Shown piece after piece: positions 11,180-24,300 of a stretch of 64,000 bases of DNA. The notes beneath the pieces are model-generated. The model was given only the letters and a program-made list of their open reading frames with translations. It made no database searches and had not been told where the DNA came from. The number at the start of each line of letters is the position of its first letter. The first letter of the stretch is position 1. This DNA comes from Anabas testudineus (lineage: Eukaryota > Chordata > Actinopteri > Anabantiformes > Anabantidae): assembly GCF_900324465.2 (NCBI RefSeq), contig NC_046614.1, positions 22,008,833 through 22,072,832 on the forward strand, in the 5' to 3' direction. A program made the translations under genes and the position numbers.

Positions 11180-11425
11180 TTCAAGGTTCAAACCTGACGG
11201 TGAACAGTGAAGACAACTTAACTCTTTATTATAATATGTTTATTATCACATGCACAGGATAGGTGCGGCACCTGTCTGAGATCCCTTTGACCTGCAGCCT
11301 GTCCACTCTCTTCCTCCTCTTTCACCCAGATTACGTAACATTCTTTTATTTACACTTAAAGAGAAAGTACAAGGACTGTACTGCATCCAGGTACTGACGG
11401 AGAGTCTGCAGATAGATAGATTATT
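11180..11425 (-). repeat. Diverged copy 2 of the abhd6 first-exon region
   Basis: Order and wording follow copy 1 (10130-10395): a block containing TTTATTATAA-ATGTTTATTATCAC, then CACCTGTC, a TCTTCCTCCTCTTTCACCCA block, CACTTAAAGAG-AAGTACAA, and a GATAGATAGA tail. By eye identity is about 70 percent. A donor-like CAGACAG|GTGCCG is kept on the minus strand, with the exon end at 11272. Confidence 0.6.
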
Positions 11426-12089
11426 ATTGCATTTTTATTATTATTATGATCACAAAGTCCCTGTTCTGGCCTTGTTTACTTTGTTTTCCACTAGTTTCCA
11501 CACGTTCATTCACCTGTTAACCTCTGGTGCAGTTCACCAAGTGACCCGACCTGGTGTCTCCTGTGTTGTGTGGCTGCACTTCCCTGAAGTTATTTCCCTG
11601 CCAGATGAGGTGGATTTACCTGTGCTTTAATTTAAAATATATTCACCTGACTCAAGCTTGCTCCCACACTTACGCAAAGTGTTTCTCTTTATAGCTGAAT
11701 AATTTTATCTAAGCAGCCTCTTTTTATCTTGAAACCCCAGGAAATAGTTAAAATTTAAATATAAAGTACTTTTTTATGTCAAAATGAAACCAGATCCCTA
11801 TATAAATTAGTTACAAATAGTAAAAAGAAAATAATTTATTTCAGTATACACTGTCTGCAAAGCGACTTACCTAAATAATCACTGATGCAGCCAATTTGTT
11901 TTAGAAGTCACAATAAATTAAATGGAGGTTACCTGAATGCAGTGAACCTGCAGAGTCCAGTTACAGGTGAATCAGTATCCTGGCCAAAAATGACACTGTA
12001 CAGACAAAACACAGGCAGTGCTATGAAAAGTTTAATGAAAAGCATAAGTCAGCAGATAGAAACATTTCCACATGACTGAATATCTCTTT

Positions 12090-12300
12090 AGATACTTTTA
12101 AATCCATTAGTAGGAAATAGAAGGAATATGGCACACGCTTCAATCTTCCTACAGCCAGCTGTGAAGCATGTTGGTGCAGAATCATGATGTGCAGATGTTT
12201 CTGAGCAACAGACCCTGGAAATCTTGTAAGTGTAGAGGCTAAAATGAATCCAGCAACATTTAGGAAAAAACTGATTGAAGTGCAACTTGAGTTGTTTTCC
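12090..12300 (+). mobile_element. Tc1/mariner transposase fragment, family 1
   Basis: The stretch around 12150-12260 carries the DNA wording of the Tc1-type block around PAVKHVGG (CAGCTGTGAAGCATGTTGGT), followed by the GCAACAGACCCTGGAA and AATGAATCCAGCAA segments typical of fish Tc1-like elements. It is decayed and has no recognisable ends. Confidence 0.6.
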
Positions 12301-12599
12301 ATTAAAAGAATGAGCTGGGATCTGTGGAGGTACGGTTCAGTTGGGACACGGAAAGAAGTAACTCTAACTCCACAGTGTGTATTTTCACAGCAGTGCCTGT
12401 TTGGTTTCAGAATAACAGGCTCAGCTTTGGTTGTGTTTCAAATAGCCAGTAATGAATAAAGCTAACACTGGACCGATGCTATAACATGCTGGTTTATGAT
12501 TTTCAAACATTACATTATATAGATTAGCTGAACAACCTAACATAAAGGAGGATAGGACTAAATAAAGTTTGTGGAGAAGAGATATTTGGACTGCAGTAT

Positions 12600-13445
12600 T
12601 ACTTTTAAACACTTGGCGTCAGTGCTACACATTGTTCTTTTGCTCATTCATAGATTATGTGCAGATTTTGGGGCGACATATACTGTCTCACTCAGGGAAG
12701 ACTTATTTCAGCAAGACAGTATCAAACTATATGTATTACAACAGCATACAATTCCAGATCTGTCACCTATTGAAAACATTTGTCATGATTCTTCTCTTTC
12801 ATTATTTTGTTACTTGTAAATTCCTTACTCATTTACTTTCCATTAAATGCTCTTCATCCCATCCCATTTGCCGAAGATGCTTGCATCCAAGCTCATGCCA
12901 GACGTTCCTGTTTGTTTTATATTTTTATCTAATAGTTTGAAAACAATTTGGAAATATTATTTGAACATTCACTCTGCCAGTCCTTGCTGTGGATTTATTG
13001 TTCAGCAATGACTCACCCAGCCTTATTAAAAGCTAGTATTGAAGACTCTGTCATTGCCAAATACTCCATCACCTGTGTGTACTTAAATAAACCACAGTAC
13101 TCACTTTATTTACCTGTCCTATATGTCTTGTATTTGATGCATTTAGCACATTATGTAGCAAGGAATATGATAAAGGGGGCACACGAGCAGCTGAAATTGT
13201 CAAGCAGCAAAGGAAATAATGTTTTTTTCCCCCCAGAGGTGAAGAACTACAGTGATAAATGTACCTCTTTCCCAACTTTTTTAAAACATGTTGCTGACAT
13301 CATATTCAGAATGAGCACATATAAAAAAAAAAACAATCAAATTTGATATATTATCTTTGTATTATTCCATCAGACTTGGGATTTATATGATTTGGAAATC
13401 ATTAAATGTTACACGATGTCTCAGCCTCTTTGGAAAAAAGCTTGT
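12600..13445 (+). mobile_element. Decayed Tc1/mariner-like element, 3' part, family 2
   Basis: At 12708-12780 the frame reads QQDS...QQH and DLSPIENI, the DDE-region signature of Tc1-like transposases (FQQDNxxxH...CSPDLSPIENIW). At 13268-13435 there is the characteristic terminal segment with TTTCCCAACTTTTTTAAAAC, TTGCTGACATCA and a decayed end (CTCAGCCTCTTTGGAAAAAA). The interior is heavily rearranged and AT-enriched; plus-strand ORFs within it are not host genes. Confidence 0.65.
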
Positions 13446-16400
13446 ATTATGGAATAATTGGATAATCTGTGTATTGACTCAGAGGAAGTGGTGAATTGCT
13501 GTTACAGATCCTCTATAAATCCTCGCAGATGACGCCGGGTGCTATTAAAGGCCATAACACTTAGCAAACCAAATAAATCTGTTTTTACTTGGGACTAAAA
13601 ATATCCTTTTCTGGCTTTTCTTTCATGCTTCAGGAAGCAGCTGTCAGACAGTCAGCTGGATGACACAACTACCCAGGAATGCTGGCCGGGAAACTCAGGA
13701 ATACTTCACATTCCTGCACAGAGTAGGTCAGCACACAGACACACACATATCAATAAAGGTTTGTGATCCGCTTTCTAAAACAGTGTTCTAATTTTCCTGA
13801 CTTCAAACCAGAGTTCTGCTTAAAAAAACATTTTACTCCAGCTGGATGGATTCAGTACAGGATTACCTAATTTCTGTTTCTGAAACCTCTTAAATCTTGA
13901 TCTGTAGCCAACATACACGTTTATAGTGCAACTTGGTTGTAAAAAATAAAATGTAATCAGCTAAGACTTTCCTTTAGCAAAGCTCAGTTTCTCAGTAAAG
14001 TGCGACTTGTCTAAAACGTGAATAATAACAACGTGCGTGTGGGCTATAAAAGGTTGGGTTTTTTTTTTTTTTTTACATGCATTTAATTAGAGCTTTTTAA
14101 ACAAACTATCATTGCAAAGTTTCTTATAGTAGACTGTCCCTAACCTTTTGAAAATAAAGATGATTTTGGCAACACTTTGATGAATATTTAAAACATACTC
14201 TCTGTAAATGACGTCAGTGATGTGATAAACTCATGATTAATTAAATGAACAATACAGATATATTTACATTTTCAGGAAATCTGACTCTTTGTTGAGTGAT
14301 GTCCAAAAAGACAATTCACAACAGGAAGTTCAATAATCAGAAGTAACTTTATTCACTATTCACTGTGGAATTTAGTTGTAATTTTGTAGTGTTGTAATGT
14401 TTTAGCGTTCATATCAGAATTACTGTTTTCCACTTATAAACAGGCTTCATATCAACATTAAAGCCACAATCACAACTGAAAAACTTAAAACTGAAACTGA
14501 AATGTCTGTTTTGTAAACCTTACATCAAAGGTGTATGAGGATACTGTCATTAACATCCATCCAATGTGACGTGAGTGAAGATTTACACAGTTAATGTCCA
14601 ATATTGTTTACTGGAAACAAGACTATGGTTACACTTATTAACGGTAGCCTATAGTAAATGATTTTGAACATAACAAACTTCTTTAAAACATGAGCTACAG
14701 TTTAGTTTTATGTCATGCTAAAACAATACCATGAATCTGATCTATCAGTTTCTGCAAACATTAACAAAAACTTAAATTCCTTCACAGCAGATTTTCTATA
14801 AATCCTTGTTACTGAGTTAAAGAGCTAAGCTAGCAGTTTCCTCCTTCCAGTTTTTGTGCAAAGCTAAACTAAACACATCATACTGGACACACAGCAATTG
14901 AATTACTATCAATATTCAATTTGGATTTGCTAAAGTCTACTGCATTATGTCTACAGATAAAGTACTGAACAGAATATTGTTGTCTATATGTCATAAAAGC
15001 TGATGTTATCTTAGCCGATTGTAGTAATATATTTTATGAAAACAAAGAATCAATTAAGTTAACATCTCACTAGCACAGTTTTATTTCTGGCTAGTTTATT
15101 AAACTGAATATTTAGCACATTGCAACAACAACAACAACAAAGGGACTAACTTCACAGCCAGAAGAACAGTATTACTGTGAGTAAATAATCTAATGTAATT
15201 TACTGTAAGTATAACTTCAGATGTGGGTAAAGGCTAAGAAAAAACAAAACAAAACAAAAAACAATAAAAAAAATTCTATTTAAATAAAATCCAGCAGAGC
15301 TGCAGGCTACTATTAATTCCTAATTAGCAATATGCCTTTTCCAGCTTTGTGTCTGTCCAGTTATTTATGTCAATAAATCAGATTCATTGTAAGCATCTAA
15401 ATACATATTTGCCAAACCTGACATTTTAGGAATTAATAAATATTTCACAAGATAATTTTAAGTTTAATTACAAGTTGTGACTCTGTCTGGAAATAAAAAT
15501 ACTCTCACCACTGTTCATACACAGAGTGATGAATAGAGGGTCAGTTATAAAACAGCATCTAGAGGAGTAAAATATTTCTGACAGTTTTATTTAAAAAGAC
15601 ATCTTTCCAAACAAGAAATACAAAAATGACGCTTGATAAAAGCAAATTCGCAAAACAAGAGGATTTTTTTTACTTGTTTTAAGGAAATAAAACTTAAATT
15701 TCAGGCCAAAAACGATTAATAAAGCAAGTTTTTATAGTCCTGGAACCTATACATCATATAAAAATAATTTTACATTTTAATCAAGTGGCCCAATGTGGGA
15801 TTTATTATTATTTAAAAAAATATATATAGAAAACAAAAATCGTATTTAATGTTTGATAAATCACTGGACTTTTTCAGTGATTGAAGAACACAGGATTGAG
15901 TGAAAAGTTAGAAACAAACTCTCTAACTTACTTTAAGTGATTTAATTGCTACATTTCCTTTGGTCATTCATTCATGTATTTCTTAAAATGTCAGGTCAGC
16001 TCTGGTTTTTGTTTTCATCTGAAAGGCTGCAGCACATCTGGCTCCAGTCACTGTCAGTACTTTAAGTGCTAATAAATCAACACAATGTTTCATTAAGTAC
16101 TTTAAACACATTTGTGTTAACTAAATATTTCCTTAAGTACTTGAAACACCAGTAGGCTTAGCTGAACAACTCATTGAATACTTCATTGTCAGCTAACTGT
16201 CTTTCAAACACAAATATATCAGCTGGACTTATTTTCTTTATAGAACACTAATATGTCAACTAAATATATATCTAGACTTTCAGTCCTGCCTATTCAACAT
16301 TGTTTTCCCATCTCTGCTGCTGTTTTGTTTGTTTTATAGAAAACAAGCAGCCGCAGTCAAAATGGGATTTAGTGTATATTCTTTATGATGTTTGACCAGT

Positions 16401-16449
16401 GCTAAAACTTCTTAAAAGTGAACTCCTGTATGTGTCTACTGTGTGTGTC
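13446..16449. other. AT-rich intergenic, lmcd1 3' side
   Basis: Three kilobases of AT-rich sequence with homopolymer runs (for example T-tract at about 14060) and no ORF or RNA gene that I can support. It should include the lmcd1 3' UTR, but I could not fix the poly(A) site. Confidence 0.4.
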
Positions 16450-18273
16450 TCAGTGTTGACATGGTGTATCCAGGTTTTGCCCACACTTCCAGCAGCAGGA
16501 ATGAAGATGATGCCATGTCCGTCCATCTTTGGCTGTGTGAAAAGACTGGCAGAAGATCAGCTGAGGAAGCACAGCAGAGAAGGAAGAGAGGAAATTATTA
16601 ATTTAATGACAAAGTATCAGACATTTTCCAGAAGAACATTTTTGTAGTATGGTCCACTGAGCGACTGAATGGCACACCATCTTGTAATCTAGTCACTGGA
16701 GTCACATGTAGACACATGGACTCCTGTACAGTATCTGGAGTGTGACTTGCCTGAAAATGTACTGAGATGCTAACAATAGCATTCTTACATGCTCACAATG
16801 CTAAATCAAACGTATGTGAATCCGATTGCGATGTTCACCATTTTAATTTAGCATGTTAGCATGCTAATACTTGCTAATTACTAAGGATCACCAAAATCAT
16901 TAGGTTGCATCCTCTGGGGAACATGAATGTCTGCACAACCTGCCAGATTCCCTCACAGCTGATTTCCCTAATACGTCACTAAGTTCCTCTGTCTGACATT
17001 AGTCGTGTCCACAGGAATGACGTCGTCTCACCTCGTCACAACCGGAGCATCGAGGCCAAACCGTCTGACAGTAGTGTCTTCCACAGAACAGCTTCTTATT
17101 GGACCAAAAGTAGACCAGGTCCACCAATCCTTGGCCACACTCTGAACATACAAAGCAGGTGGGATGCCACAGGGCGCTATGGTAACCTGCACGCTCAGCA
17201 TAAACAGCTGGACTGTCACTGGCAACCTCTCCATGGCAACCAGTACATTGCTACAGGACAGAGAGAGGATGGATTGTCAAGCACTGCTACTGATGAGGCT
17301 ATGCAAACATTTAAATGATAAAAAAATATGTGGCACAAAGTCACACAGATATTTCCCATTTGTTTTGTGCTTCGGTAAACATGTTATTTGTTGAGGCTGG
17401 TTGGTATTTTAGTGTCTAACCATAAACTTAAAGGAAAGCAACAACTAGTGTGTCAGCAACGTTAAACAATTGTTTTTTTTTAAACAGCATTACCAGAATA
17501 TAAACTCCAAATATATCAAACACCCTGTATACTCACGTATTCAGCCTTAGTGTTATCTGTTCCGTTAGTGGAACCAGCAGCAGAGACGGCGTTGCTGGAG
17601 CTACGGTCCACATGCTCCTGAGCATCCTTCTTGTCACTGTTGCTGCGATCCTTAGCCTCCTTCACTGCCCTCTGAATGGCTGCTTCTCTCAGAGCTCCAC
17701 CCTCACCAGGTAAAGCCACCTCCCCAACTCCCAGCACCTCCTGTTTGTAGTGCTGCACAAACAGCAGCATGGAGGAAATCTGCAAAAGTAACAGAGCAAC
17801 CTGTAACAAGACTGTCAAAACTAAACTTCTCCATCACGTGACGTATGCTTTACAACTATGACTATTTGTTTTATTATGGTGGATTACTGCACCTCCTCCT
17901 CACTGGCCAGGCTCTGACATTTCATAGGGTCCTGGTCGTAGATAGGGAGCTGGGTGAGGAGCTGCCTACGTCGCTCCAACGCTCCATTTGTCCCCAAGAC
18001 TGGACGTTGACTCTCTGGGATGAGCTCCATGTACTGCATGGCCTGAGAGGACATAGCTCTAGTTTATGAAGTGTATAATACTAAATTCACACTACACAAA
18101 ACACATCAGCATGTACTGGTGTGCAGAAACTTCCCCTGAGACTCAGGCTGAGTTGTTATACTAACTAACAACAAGCTAGTTGTTGTACCGTCACCGATTT
18201 GTTATCCTACACTAAGCCTGGGTTGGTGTATCCACTGGATGTGGTTCTGTCATGTTCTAGATGTTTCTGAAGC

Positions 18274-18307
<34 letters not shown>

Positions 18308-21300
18308 AGCACTTGTCACTGTCTTCAACAGACACATTTCTAGTTGTTTAGAGTTGTTTTGAACATAAGTTTTGTGTTTAACAGCAAATTGATTGATGAT
18401 GAGTTTGGTCTCTGACTGTTTGTAATTTATCGTTGTTTAACCACAATATTACAGAATTCACAAGTACATTCCAGTCTCTTCGTTTCCTTCCACTGAAAGT
18501 CAATCACACACTGTAAAGTAAATGCATTAGAAAACAGGGACAGTAGACGCATTACAATCCCCCTGTTCTAACTAACATTACTGGATGCAAAACTTCAGCT
18601 TAGAAAACTTTCTCTGTGTCTTTCAGCTGTTGTCACACTGTCCAGGTCATCTGTGAGTGCACGTTCTGGAGCAGGAGACTTTACACACTGTATGTTTATT
18701 CCACAGCAGAATACAAAAGTACTGGGTGAAACAAACAACATACTCAAGATGTTTAGTAACAGATCTTCACAGAGCAGTCCCAGTCTCATATCCGTCTCTA
18801 CAAGTCAACCACAGAAAGGTCCTCTGCTGCTCTGCAGTGCTCAATACTGCTGAATAATCACTGTCATCATCATAATTATAGGCTGTAAGATCTGAAACAT
18901 ACTTGAGCTTGTATTTAATGGAAACCAGACAGTCTAAGCTGTTTGACGTGCAGAGATGCAGAAACTAACAACACAGCCTTAAACAGCAATGAAGTTTCTC
19001 ATGTTGACAACAAATCTTTTTTTCCTGATTTTGCATTCGGATAAGTGTGAGTTGAAACAACACACACGTTCCTCAATACTGAGAAACTCTTGGATCGTTA
19101 ATGCCGCTGTTGATAAATAACATTTGTTTGCATCATGTTCAACATTTTCAGTTTGCCTTCATGTAATTTGGCTTTTTCCCAACACTTAGCCCTCTGCTAA
19201 TTATTAGAGTTGTGTGACTTTGTCTTTGTGTAATGGAGGTCACATCTTGTTAAGGGGGTTTCCCTTTGTTTAGCTCTTTGTACTCAGATCTCAGCAACAT
19301 TGGTGTTGACTTTACAAACAGACAAACAAACTGAGGCTTCATACAAACAACCAGCCTCTCACCAGTTTCTGGTTCAGGCCAGCTGGTGCCCAGTCATATG
19401 TGGTGGTGTTGAAGGTCGGATCTTTGCGTGACACCACCGGATTGGTCACAATCATACGGTTTCTCTTGTACATGCGAAGACCTCCGCCTCCTTTAACCTT
19501 GGCTGTCAAATGTGAGCAGGGTGAAGCTGCGAGCAGGCGTCCCATTCGCTGGTCGTCTTCGAGATCCCCTCCGAGAGTGTGGTCGACCATGCTGCAGCCA
19601 CAGGCTACGCAGGCTTTCCTGTGCAGGAGAGGATATAGAACTGTTACAGAAAACAAAATCATGTCTCGTGGACAGCTTGTTGAGAATTTTGAACACTTAA
19701 AGTGAGAGACTGATTTAAATTTAAAGTATAAACAGGGAAAAGATGTACCTCCAAGAATGTGGCTGGTATCCAGAGCAGCTCTGCTTACATGTGAGGCACG
19801 CTGCTGCACCTCCTTTCCCTCCTGCTTTCTGCTTTACAGACATCTGAGAGGAGACACAAAAGAATTACAGCAAAACACAACAATAAAATCAAACATCAAG
19901 TTGTAACTTTTATTCACATTTTAAGGGATCATGTATATCCACAGCCTGACACCTGTCTATCTTATCTGTCCCATAGAGCTCCATTTGTGTCTAAAAACTA
20001 TTAAAAGTACAAGTGAAGGTCACAGTCTTCCACTGGCTGACAAATAAACACTGTAGTTTATTTTATTTCAATCCCACATAAACCATCTTTCTGCTTACTA
20101 GAGCATCACGTGTGGATTGATCTGCTACTAAAGTAATCGTTAGTCCCAAACATTGATTTGAACCAACTCAAGCAGCTGATGAAGACTCTAGTATGTGTGA
20201 TCTGAAGTTAACTAAACTCAAAACACAACCTCAAAAAATTAAACCAAAAGCAAACAACACTGATTTAATAGAGAAGATGCTGGGAGGAAAAAATAATCCA
20301 GAGTTTCCTGAAGTGACGATGATCACAACATTTAGGGGGAAAAACTTGTTTTGAACATTTCTCAGCAAATTTGCGAGGAAGAGAAGGGAGTGAACATCAA
20401 AATGTAATTCACATGTGTGACATACTACATTCCCTCGCCCCCCCCAACTATCACATCTACAGTAATGTCTACTCCCAAACTTTAACCTTCATCTAAACTT
20501 AACTCTTAAACCAAGTCCAAACCCACAAACAGCCCTTTGAGGATATGAGGACTATATCCTGTGGCAATATCTGCACAAAGATAGTCATAAACTAAAATAT
20601 ATTCACACAACTAAAGAGAGACACACAGAGAAATGGGTGAATGATCTCACTGGTCCACCCACTGACATCATCTGTACTAACAAACCCTCCAGAGTCTTAT
20701 CTGTTGTCTCAACACTTCATCTTTCATCTCCTCCTCTTCAGCTCTACAGTCTTTTCATTAGATTTTCAACACACATGATTATTTACTCAGAAAATAGACA
20801 TCCAACCTACCCACTGATGGAGCTTTTAAAGTTTCCTTTAGACATCTGTCGTGGTTCAAGGTCACTAAATGCAATCATACAGTTTAATTTTCTATGATCT
20901 ATAAGAAAAACATGTCTTTTATTAAAAGGAATTGCTGCACTCTACACTAAGGCATCACTACTATCACAATAAATCAAAGAAAATTAGTGCAGACACTGGC
21001 CTGCGATTCAGAAAATACCCACAAACTTAATTACAATCATTCACTCTGTTAAAAACCTCTCAAGGCACACTCACTCATCTTACAAGCACATCATTCTTAG
21101 CCATGTATGGATTACTGAACAGGCCTCAGGGACGTCACAAGTCTGAAGGGCCCTTGGCCGGAGTCTCTGCATGAAGTGAGCGTTTCTGCTATGAGTATTT
21201 ATTGTTTCAAAGTCACAGAGCTCAGTTAAAAATGACCAAAAATAGCCACAAAATAAACCAGAAGTGACAAAAACAACAACGGCCAACGAGAAAGACGCAA

Positions 21301-24300
21301 AATGACCACAGGAAAATTGAAGCTGACCATAACCAGACACGGATAACGATCCAGTGTCTATGATTCAGCCACTTCAGCTGTACACTGATCTGCCACAACG
21401 ATAATACCTCCGGCCTAATAGAGGCCTGAGCTCCACAAAACGTCTAAAGCTGTCCTGTGGTGTCTAGCTGCTGTTTCATTTGTTCCACTCTGTATTTAAT
21501 TCATTCCCCTCCCTTATTTCTCTTCCTGTCCTCACTGCGCCTCAGCTATCGTTTCCTTTTTCCTTTCATTGAAAATTAAAACAACAAATCCTCTTCCATG
21601 CTCTTTACATGGGAACCAGCCACACGGTGAACCGACCATGAAACATAACTGTGTGTGTGCAGGAAACAACACTCTCCGAGATGACACTGTTTTTCGAGCC
21701 TCTGGCAGGAAACCTGACGACTGTTCTGATAAAACAACCTGCTAATATTTGTCAGACAGACGAACTGTCTATCTGTCAACAGGTATCCACAAGCTCGTCT
21801 CTCCTGAGAGAGATCTTACATGTGAAATACTGTCCACGATATTTATAGACAGACACACAAACACTTACAAAACGATGAACTACAAAATAACATCGTGTCA
21901 CAACCTCCACTCTTCAGACTTTTCCTAAAAATGTTTGAACCTTTCTGCAGCAGAAATCAATGAGGTCAAAACACTCATGTCTGCAATTTGCTAATTTTCT
22001 TATCTTTTCTTATGTTTAGCATGTTCTTTAGCTCTTTAGCTATTAATGGACCAGATATCTGCACTGTATATTTATGCTTTAGATTTACAGCATTTGCATT
22101 TTTAAGCACCTGAACCTGCATTTCTCTGCGGTACAGTTACAAAAAACTTAAAACAAAGACAAACTGTTAACTTGACTCTGTGCAAAGGTAATAAAAAGGT
22201 AATAAAATCCACTTACAGAGGTTAAAGCACATTAATTAACGTTTTACACTGTACATGGACAAAGTAAAGTTTTTGCTTTTTGTACAGATCAGACTAACAA
22301 TATATAAGACATTAATTATGGAGCATTACAAATACTGGGGGGCAAATTTTACTAATTTTTTTATTTTACTATTAACAGGGCAAGCTCCCGAAATATTGAA
22401 CTCCTTCCTTAATTAAAACTAAAGAAACCAAACCAGGAAAAACTGATCCAGACTAAAAGTACATTTGTATTTCACACAAACACACTGTTGTCTTGTTGCC
22501 TACATTTCTTCTGTTGGTAATAGGGATTAGTTTTCAGAGGGTGAGCGAGCATGACATAACAGAGAGATACGAGCCGTCATTAGCGGAGGACAGATGAGTG
22601 TGTTCAGAGGTGTGAAGTGTGTGTGACAGAGCAGTTGATCGGCCCGTGTTGAAAAGGTCACAACGATGACGGCTGGAATAGAAACAGCTGGAGAAAGACA
22701 ACACTTCACCGCTCTGGAATACACTGGCTGTTAGAGACTATGTGTTTATTATTATGTTACTGAGCAAACACCAGTTAACAGTCGACAGGTGACAGATACA
22801 TCAGGAGAAAAATACCTTGATGAAGTCAGGTCAAACCAGCTTTAAAGGAACAGTCCACTAAATTTCTGCTGTGGGCTTCATTACTTAATAAATTAAATGA
22901 AATTAGTCTGAATAAATTGCAGGTTTTTATGTCACAGATCTCGGTAAAACACTGATCATCTCTTGTATGAGCCTTCAGCAGGGGAATAACAAAATTCACA
23001 AACTTAACAATATTACGACGAAATGAATTTATGTCTGCTACAGTGATGTCATCTATATTTAATACCTGACTCGCTCTGAGTCACTTAAAGACCAGACATG
23101 ACTCAAAGGTTTCTCCAAATAAGAAATCCTCCTGTTACTCAGGCTGAAACCAGATGTGACACAGCTGATATTTTCTTGGGAACTGAGTCAATTATTGAAT
23201 TTGACTCAAAATGTAAATAAGACTAGATCTCGCTTTCCAAACTAAGGCAGCTGAACAGCCTTTTGATTTGCTTTGCGGACTCCTGTGCAGCACAGAAGTC
23301 CGTTGAGGTTACAGTTGGACTAAACCTGGAGTCAGTTTAAACATGTTAACAAAAAAATAACAGACCACCTTCATCCAACCACTGCACGTTGTCGAGGTCG
23401 TCCAGTGTAGTGGTCATGTCTGACCACTCGAACAAATGAGAATTTAACTGTGATCATTAACATGCCATTAATGCTGTGTCTCCTCTGGTAGATGGGGGAG
23501 ACTCTCCCAGCATAAACAACCCTGGTGGATGATCTTTAAATTAAAACTTCACACCCCTTCACCTCCCCTGCCCCTTATCTACAGACACTGAAGCAGAATG
23601 GTTCGACGACCTCTCATGGCGGCACAAAGAATGGTCAACAATTATCCCCCCATACCATTATTGTACCTTATGATCCCACTTTAAATTAGCAGTTTATGGG
23701 GTTTTGCAGGTCACCTCTTCACAGTAAGATGTGTTTTGAATCTTATTTCTACTAAATCTACTTTAAATAGTTACATACTGTAACTTTAAACTCTTTCAAT
23801 ATCAAAAGCTGCTGTAATTTATAAACTTATTGATGGAACAAATCCATTTTATCTTCAAAATGCTTTCTAATGTTTCTTACTTATACTTTAGATGGTCAAT
23901 CTTTAGCTATCTTGAAGTCAAAGGAACTGGTCAGCGCTAAATCTCAGAATTAATCGTACCATGCAGCCTGGGCTTGGAATAATTTACAAGATAAACTTCA
24001 GCCAGCTGCCTTCATGTCAGGTGTCCAAGCATCACATTCAGAAAGTGCTCAACGGGGAATGTTAATTGTTATAAATAGTTAAGTTCTGTTTCTTTTGGAT
24101 CCACGTATACTGAACAGTACAGTATTATTGCCATGAATAAGAGTGTTAAAAGAGCAAAACTAGATGCACATTTCTTCTGTGTCAGCTCTATATTCAAGAG
24201 TCAGATAAGACAAGTATGTTGTAGGTGGATCAGAGTTGCCCACTGTGCGGAGTAATTTTAAACATGTCGGTTATGTGAAGGGTAAACTGCAGGAAACACT

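Noticed and set aside
12569-13346. Plus-strand ORFs of 82-132 residues as host genes
   Set aside because: They overlap the Tc1-like transposase block and terminal sequence of a decayed element and contain no coherent protein.
16399-16647. Plus-strand ORF of 82 residues
   Set aside because: It is the antisense shadow of the lmcd1 LIM2 exon (16450-16560), which joins in phase and carries the zinc ligands.
19339-19809. 156-residue minus-strand ORF as an independent gene
   Set aside because: It combines an lmcd1 exon with flanking intron; the upstream part is in the wrong frame for the conserved Cys-rich exon at 19749-19843.
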